Shown here piece by piece: positions 6,503 through 9,832 of a stretch of 9,832 bases of DNA. Source of the DNA: an uncultured Corynebacterium sp. (lineage in GTDB: Bacteria > Actinomycetota > Actinomycetes > Mycobacteriales > Mycobacteriaceae). The position numbers and the translations under genes are program-made. The DNA lies in NCBI GenBank assembly GCA_915275065.1, contig CAJZGD010000088.1, positions 1 through 9,832 on the forward strand, written 5' to 3'. The notes beneath the pieces were generated by a model. The model did not search any database. It was not told the origin of the DNA and saw only the letters and a list, made by a program, of their open reading frames with translations. Within the stretch, counting starts at the first letter, position 1. Every line of letters begins with the position of its first letter.

Positions 6503-7267
6503 CTACGTGCGCTCCCGCATCGACTGGTGTACCGCCATAATATGCGCCACCGCCTCATCCACACTATCGGTCAATAAGAATAATTCTAGATCATCAGCAG
6601 CAATCATCCCTTCCGCCACCAGGCGATCCGTCAACCACTGCACCAACGGCTGCCAAAAATCCACCCCCAACAACACAATGGGATAATCTGTAATCTTGCC
6701 GGTCTGCACCATGCATAACACCTCAAACAGCTCATCCAACGTGCCAAAACCACCCGGTAAACACACAAACGCCTGCGAGTACTTCAAAAACATGGTCTTC
6801 CGCGCAAAGAAATACCGAAAATTCACCCCCAAATCCACATACTCGTTGATCCCCTGCTCCTTCGGGAGTTCAATGCCCAACCCCACCGACAACCCATCGG
6901 CCTCCTGCGCACCCCGGTTCGCGGACTCCATCACCCCCGGGCCACCACCCGTAATCACCGCATACTGCGACTCCACCAGCTTCCGACCCAACGTACGGCC
7001 CAACTCATAGTAGGGGCTCCCCACCGGATGGCGAGCCGACCCAAACACCGTCACCGCCGACGGCAACTCATGCAACGCATCAAACCCAGTCACGAACTCC
7101 GACTGGATCCGCAACACCCGCCACGGGTCCGCGTGATTCCAATCATGATCAGCCTCATGCTCCAACAGCCGCTGATCGTACGTGGACCGAACCGGCTTAT
7201 CCGACTGCCGCACCAACACCGGCCCCCGCAACAAGCGCTTTTTCTTATTGGTTTGCTTCCTATTCAT
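6503..7267 (-). CDS. LOG family protein (putative nucleoside 5'-monophosphate phosphoribohydrolase)
   Basis: Encodes 254 residues with the Rossmann-like LOG/TIGR00730 fold. Visible motifs are VFGSARHP (74-81), GGGPGVME (107-114), the R-x(2)-M region FFARKTMFL and the hallmark PGGFGTLDE (171-179), whose Glu takes part in cleaving the N-glycosidic bond of (cytokinin) nucleoside 5'-monophosphates. The natural substrate in corynebacteria is not established. About 50 N-terminal residues, rich in Lys/Arg, precede the core. The ATG overlaps the dapE stop (ATGAATAG) with GGGAG 6 bases upstream inside dapE, so the two are translationally coupled and co-transcribed. In mycobacteria folP2 and gpgS normally follow before the DivIVA-domain gene; both are absent here. 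Confidence 0.9.
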   Translation of the reverse strand: MNRKQTNKKKRLLRGPVLVRQSDKPVRSTYDQRLLEHEADHDWNHADPWRVLRIQSEFVTGFDALHELPSAVTVFGSARHPVGSPYYELGRTLGRKLVESQYAVITGGGPGVMESANRGAQEADGLSVGLGIELPKEQGINEYVDLGVNFRYFFARKTMFLKYSQAFVCLPGGFGTLDELFEVLCMVQTGKITDYPIVLLGVDFWQPLVQWLTDRLVAEGMIAADDLELFLLTDSVDEAVAHIMAVHQSMRERT

Positions 7268-8366
7268 CAGTTTCTCCCGCCTGTAGGTAGGTCATTAATG
7301 TGTCAAACACCGACGTAATCATCCACGTCGGACACTGTTCATCTTTCTTGTGACAATACGCCGGATCCCCCGGACCGAAATTCACCGCCGGAATCCCCAG
7401 CTCGCTAAACCGAGCCACATCAGTCCACCCATATTTTGCCCGAACCTGACCCCCCGTCGCCGCAACCAGCCGGTGCACCACCGGCAAGTCCAACCCCGGC
7501 CGCGCCCCCGGCACAATATCGTCAATCTCATACTCCACCCCTTCCGGCAGATCCAACACCGCCAACATGTGGGCCAACGCCTCCTCCTGAGTGCGATTCG
7601 GGGCAAACCGGAAATTCACAAACAACCACGCCTCGTCAGGAATCGTGTTGGTGGCCACCCCGGATTCGCAATGCACAATATTCAGACCCTCGTGATACCG
7701 GCAGTCGTCGACAATCACCTCCTGCGCCTCATATGCGGCAATATTGCTGATAACTGGTGCGAGGGCATGCATCGCATTCTTCCCCAACCACGACCGGGCC
7801 GAATGCGCCCGCACCCCATGCGCCGTCACCCGCAGCCGAATCGACCCCTGACATCCCGCCTCAATGATCGCACCCGACGGCTCCCCCAATAACGCCACAT
7901 CACCCACCAACCAGTCAGGATGCGTATCATGGATCAACCCCAAACCATTAAACCGGGCCGCAACCTCCTCCCCCTCATAACACACCAGCGTGAGATCGTA
8001 AGCCAACGCCGGATCATTCGCCAACCGCGCAAACACGGCCAAATACACCGCCAAACCCGACTTCATATCCACCGTGCCGCACCCAAATAACGTGTCTTCA
8101 CCCTGGTCATTCACCCCCCTGGAACAAGGAACATTATCCGCAATAGGAACCGTATCTATGTGCCCAGCCAAAATCACCCGCTGCGGCAAACCACGCTGCG
8201 TGCGTGCCACAAGCGAATTCTCATACCGCAACACCTCCACCCCAGGAATCAGCCGCAACGCCTGCTCTAACATATCCGCCAACGGCCGCTCCTCATGCGA
8301 CACCGACGGCACATCCACCAACGCAGCCGTCAACGAAACCGGATCAAGAGTCAAAAGATCAATCAT
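7260..8366 (-). CDS. dapE: Succinyl-diaminopimelate desuccinylase
   Basis: Encodes 368 residues of the M20 metallopeptidase family. DapE removes succinate from N-succinyl-LL-2,6-diaminopimelate to give LL-diaminopimelate, a precursor of lysine and of meso-DAP in the cell wall. Active-site elements are visible: GHIDTVP (H69 zinc ligand, D71), GTVDMKSG (bridging D100), EGEEVA (E133 general base, E134 ligand), LLGEPS (E162 ligand) and CHKKDEQCP near the C-terminus (H339 ligand). Length fits the family (about 355-375). Divergent to dapD across a shared promoter region and overlapping the LOG gene start by 8 bases. No Shine-Dalgarno is seen; a -10 box TATTGT lies 7 bases before the ATG, which suggests a leaderless message. 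Confidence 0.95.
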   Translation of the reverse strand: MIDLLTLDPVSLTAALVDVPSVSHEERPLADMLEQALRLIPGVEVLRYENSLVARTQRGLPQRVILAGHIDTVPIADNVPCSRGVNDQGEDTLFGCGTVDMKSGLAVYLAVFARLANDPALAYDLTLVCYEGEEVAARFNGLGLIHDTHPDWLVGDVALLGEPSGAIIEAGCQGSIRLRVTAHGVRAHSARSWLGKNAMHALAPVISNIAAYEAQEVIVDDCRYHEGLNIVHCESGVATNTIPDEAWLFVNFRFAPNRTQEEALAHMLAVLDLPEGVEYEIDDIVPGARPGLDLPVVHRLVAATGGQVRAKYGWTDVARFSELGIPAVNFGPGDPAYCHKKDEQCPTWMITSVFDTLMTYLQAGETDE

Positions 8367-8373
8367 GCACTAC

Positions 8374-8379
8374 ACAATA
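8374..8379 (-). promoter_or_regulatory. Putative -10 box of dapE, leaderless start
   Basis: TATTGT on the minus strand ends 7 bases before the dapE ATG (8366). With no ribosome-binding site ahead of the ATG, transcription probably starts at or next to the start codon. No clear -35 is seen. Confidence 0.4.
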
Positions 8380-8473
8380 CCTGCCGCACCAAGCCGGCAC
8401 CCCAACCATCCTGACCCCAACGCCCCAGAACCCCAACCTTAAAATCAAACATGTTACCTATAAAAAATAACAA

Positions 8474-8508
8474 CTTTTGGGGGTAAATACTGGGTAATTC
8501 CCCAAAAG
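8474..8508. repeat. Perfect 9-bp inverted repeat in the dapE-dapD gap
   Basis: CTTTTGGGG (8474-8482) and CCCCAAAAG (8500-8508) are perfect inverted arms around a 17-base spacer that itself holds GGGTAA twice. On the minus strand the second arm is followed by a T-rich run (8473 to 8461), so it could act as an operator or as a weak minus-strand terminator facing dapE. Confidence 0.5.
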
Positions 8509-8590
8509 AAGAGATAAAACTCACCCCACACCAACTCACCGCAAAATTACCCGCCATACCTGCACCTCCACCGCACATAATCCCATTCGA

Positions 8591-8640
8591 CCCCACCAAC
8601 ACCCCCCATAATGCCCACCATTCCCCCACCCAGAACCCCC
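8591..8640 (-). other. Potential G-quadruplex (minus strand) / i-motif (plus strand)
   Basis: The plus strand has six C-runs of three or more (8591-8594, 8602-8607, 8614-8616, 8623-8627, 8629-8631, 8636-8640) with loops of 7, 6, 6, 1 and 4 bases. On the minus strand this satisfies the canonical G3+N1-7 pattern. It lies 55-104 bases upstream of the dapD start. Confidence 0.5.
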
Positions 8641-8682
8641 AAACATGATTCACAGATTTCTAAATATGTCAAGGGTTATAGC

Positions 8683-8688
8683 TAAAAT
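8683..8688 (+). promoter_or_regulatory. Putative -10 box of dapD, leaderless start
   Basis: TAAAAT ends exactly 6 bases before the dapD ATG at 8695, which would make the A of ATG the +1 base. No Shine-Dalgarno precedes the ATG, and no convincing -35 is visible. The ATG at 8690 is out of frame and stops after two codons. Confidence 0.5.
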
Positions 8689-8694
8689 AATGGC

Positions 8695-9660
8695 ATGACA
8701 GTAATCGGCGCACAGGCGATTGGTATTGCCAATATCGCAATGGACGGGTCAGTCTTAGACACGTGGTACCCCTATCCAGAATTAATCACCAACACCTCTG
8801 ACCAATCCGGAACCGAACGACTCGGTGCGCAGGACCTGCCGATCAAACTCCTCAACCTCATTAAAATCGACCAAGATCGCATGGTCGAACAAGTCGCAGT
8901 ACGCACCACCATCGCCGACCTCTCCAAACCCCCCACCGACGCCCACGACGTCTACCTGCGGCTCCACCTCCTCTCCCACCGACTCGTCAAACCCACCACC
9001 ATTAACATGGACGACGCGGTCGATCGCCTCACCATTACCGTCTGGACCAATAAAGGCCCCTGCCTCCCCGACAATTTCGAACACATGCGCGCCGCCCTCC
9101 GCTCCCGCGGCCTCATCCACGTCTACGGCATCGACTCACTCCCCAGAATGGTCGACTATGTGGTACCCGCCGGCGTGCAAATCACCGAAGCCGAACGCGT
9201 CCGCCTCGGCGCCTACCTCGCGCCGGGCACCCGAGTCATGCGAGAGGGCTTCGTTTCCCACAATGCCGGCACCCTGGGCCCCGGCCGAGTCGAGGGCCGT
9301 ATCGCATCGGGCACCGTGGTGGGAACCAATATTGACCTGGGCATTTCCGCCTCGCTGGTGTCGATGAAACCGGCGCCTCTGCACGTGGGCAATAACTGTT
9401 CCCTCGGGGTATCCGCCGCGGTTATCGGCCTGAATCTAGGCGATAACGTGCACGTGGGCAATAATATTGTGCTGGATCCCACCACCCCGCTCATGTTTGC
9501 GGACAGTGAGGAGATTCACCTGGCCGGGGAGATTGATGGCCAATCCAACTGGCTCATCCAAATGGAGAAGCATTCCGTGGAACCGGTGGCCCGGCGCCTC
9601 ACCGACCATGATGCCAAGTTCATGTTGCGGACCCCACCTGTCAGCGACTACACCTACTAA
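8695..9660 (+). CDS. dapD: 2,3,4,5-tetrahydropyridine-2,6-dicarboxylate N-succinyltransferase
   Basis: Encodes 321 residues of the actinobacterial-type DapD, which succinylates tetrahydrodipicolinate with succinyl-CoA, upstream of DapE in the same lysine/DAP pathway. Family blocks: VLDTWYPYPEL, AVRTTIADL, DVYLRLHLLSHRLV, WTNKGPC, RMVDYVVPAGV, VRLGAYLAPGTRVM, then EGFVSHNAGTLG (from E184, the proposed catalytic Glu) and a left-handed beta-helix of hexapeptide repeats (VEGRIASGTVVG, LHVGNNCSLGVSA, VHVGNNIVL). Compared with the mycobacterial protein the Gly-rich insertion between coils is shorter (SMKPAPLHVG). Codon usage switches sharply near residue 182: Leu CTC, Val GTC and Glu GAA before it; CTG, GTG and more GAG after it. 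Start is fixed by the leaderless promoter geometry. Confidence 0.93.
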   Translation: MTVIGAQAIGIANIAMDGSVLDTWYPYPELITNTSDQSGTERLGAQDLPIKLLNLIKIDQDRMVEQVAVRTTIADLSKPPTDAHDVYLRLHLLSHRLVKPTTINMDDAVDRLTITVWTNKGPCLPDNFEHMRAALRSRGLIHVYGIDSLPRMVDYVVPAGVQITEAERVRLGAYLAPGTRVMREGFVSHNAGTLGPGRVEGRIASGTVVGTNIDLGISASLVSMKPAPLHVGNNCSLGVSAAVIGLNLGDNVHVGNNIVLDPTTPLMFADSEEIHLAGEIDGQSNWLIQMEKHSVEPVARRLTDHDAKFMLRTPPVSDYTY

Positions 9661-9697
9661 TTCCGGCGGCCTGGGCGTTGCCGGCAGATTACCACTG

Positions 9698-9726
9698 ATC
9701 ACACACGTGTTTGAGGTGTGTGTGAT
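9698..9726 (+). terminator. Hairpin after dapD, probable terminator or operator
   Basis: ATCACACAC (9698-9706) and GTGTGTGAT (9718-9726) form a perfect 9-bp stem with an 11-base loop, 37 bases after the dapD stop. No T-run follows, so a rho-independent terminator is not proven. Confidence 0.45.
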
Positions 9727-9806
9727 GCATATTGGCTAGTAAGCAGTGGCGCTCGCAAAAAATCACGGTGGGTCGAAGGTCGAGCTTCATTGGCAACCGG
9801 TCGCGC

Positions 9807-9829
9807 CGTGCTGCGCCACTCGCAGCACG
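9807..9829. repeat. Perfect 9-bp hairpin at the window end
   Basis: CGTGCTGCG and CGCAGCACG pair perfectly around a 5-base loop. Part of the stem and loop (GCGCCACT, 9813-9820) is also complementary to AGTGGCGC at 9745-9752, giving a mutually exclusive long-range pairing. The window ends 3 bases later, so what follows is unseen. Confidence 0.5.
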
Positions 9830-9832
9830 CCG

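Larger units (their letters stand above)
8424..8647 (+). repeat. Direct repeat pair CCCAGAACCCC ... CAAACATG
   Basis: CCCAGAACCCC occurs at 8424-8434 and again at 8629-8639. Each copy is followed in the same order by CAAACATG (8446-8453 and 8640-8647), with 11 bases between the two blocks in the first copy and none in the second. One copy lies about 60-85 bases upstream of dapE, the other about 50-65 bases upstream of dapD. It may be a paired regulator site or a short duplication. Confidence 0.5.
8367..8694. other. dapE-dapD divergent intergenic region
   Basis: This 328-base stretch has no credible gene. It holds the two facing promoters, a 9-base inverted repeat (8474-8508), a direct repeat pair (8424-8453 and 8629-8647), an A/T-rich patch (8440-8475) and long C-rich plus-strand segments on both sides (8400-8434 and 8520-8640). 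A 96-codon minus-strand frame over most of it is rich in Trp and Gly, as any translation of a G-rich strand would be, and is not believed. Confidence 0.7.
9661..9832. other. Non-coding tail after dapD
   Basis: No gene is convincing here. The region holds the 9698-9726 hairpin and a second perfect stem at the very end: CGTGCTGCG (9807-9815), loop CCACT, CGCAGCACG (9821-9829). Short frames run off the window end on both strands, for example one on the plus strand reading VEGRASLATGRAVLRH, but they are too short to judge. Confidence 0.4.

Noticed and set aside
8424..8647. CRISPR-like repeats in the dapE-dapD gap
   Set aside because: Only two copies of a short C-rich motif with unequal internal spacing; no repeat-spacer array and no cas genes.
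8363..8653. 96-codon minus-strand frame before dapE
   Set aside because: It overlaps the dapE start, has a Trp/Gly-rich composition expected from translating a G-rich strand, and has no ribosome-binding site or recognisable family.
9718..9832. Possible start of a plus-strand gene (GTG at 9718) running off the window
   Set aside because: About 38 codons, no ribosome-binding site, begins inside a hairpin, and other frames are also open here; too short to support.

Overview
The window looks like chromosomal DNA of a Corynebacterium or close relative (Mycobacteriales). The evidence is a mycobacterial/corynebacterial-type DapD, a 56-residue DUF3117 protein opening with MAAMKPRTG, a small membrane-anchored DivIVA-domain protein of the Rv1209 type, and the neighbourhood dapD / dapE / LOG-family protein. 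Base composition is moderately GC-rich and -10 boxes are of the TANNNT kind. I assign the genus by inference and do not name a species.

Layout. (1) 1-1016 (+): the 3' part of a GH32 glycosidase-like gene whose start lies off the window. (2) 1023-4758 (-): three tandem serpin genes. The first-transcribed (3517-4758) and last-transcribed (1023-2321) copies encode serpins with twin-arginine lipoprotein signals. The middle copy (2415-3517) has no signal peptide and is broken by a one-base deletion. (3) 4768-5646 (-): an RlmA-type rRNA methyltransferase without its zinc-finger cysteines, ending 9 bases before the first serpin. (4) 5770-7267 (-): DUF3117, the DivIVA-domain protein and a LOG-type phosphoribohydrolase. 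(5) 7260-8366 (-): dapE, overlapping the LOG start by 8 bases. (6) 8367-8694: a 328-base divergent promoter region rich in C-runs and repeats. (7) 8695-9660 (+): dapD. (8) 9661-9832: a non-coding tail with two strong hairpins.

How the genes work together. dapD and dapE, divergently transcribed, encode two steps of the succinylase branch of lysine/meso-diaminopimelate synthesis. Both have -10 boxes placed so that transcripts could begin at the start codon (leaderless). The genes after dapE are conserved actinobacterial housekeeping genes. The serpin array is attached to the end of this minus-strand series, directly behind the methyltransferase, and meets the GH32 gene tail to tail with only 6 bases between stop codons. 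Serpins are irreversible protease inhibitors. Surface-anchored copies with different reactive loops suggest defence against several host or competitor proteases.

The most interesting items are the tandem Tat-lipoprotein serpins with diversified reactive loops, the decaying middle copy coupled through TAATGATG, the six-run C-tract (potential G-quadruplex on the minus strand) upstream of dapD, and an abrupt change of codon usage inside dapD at about position 9240.
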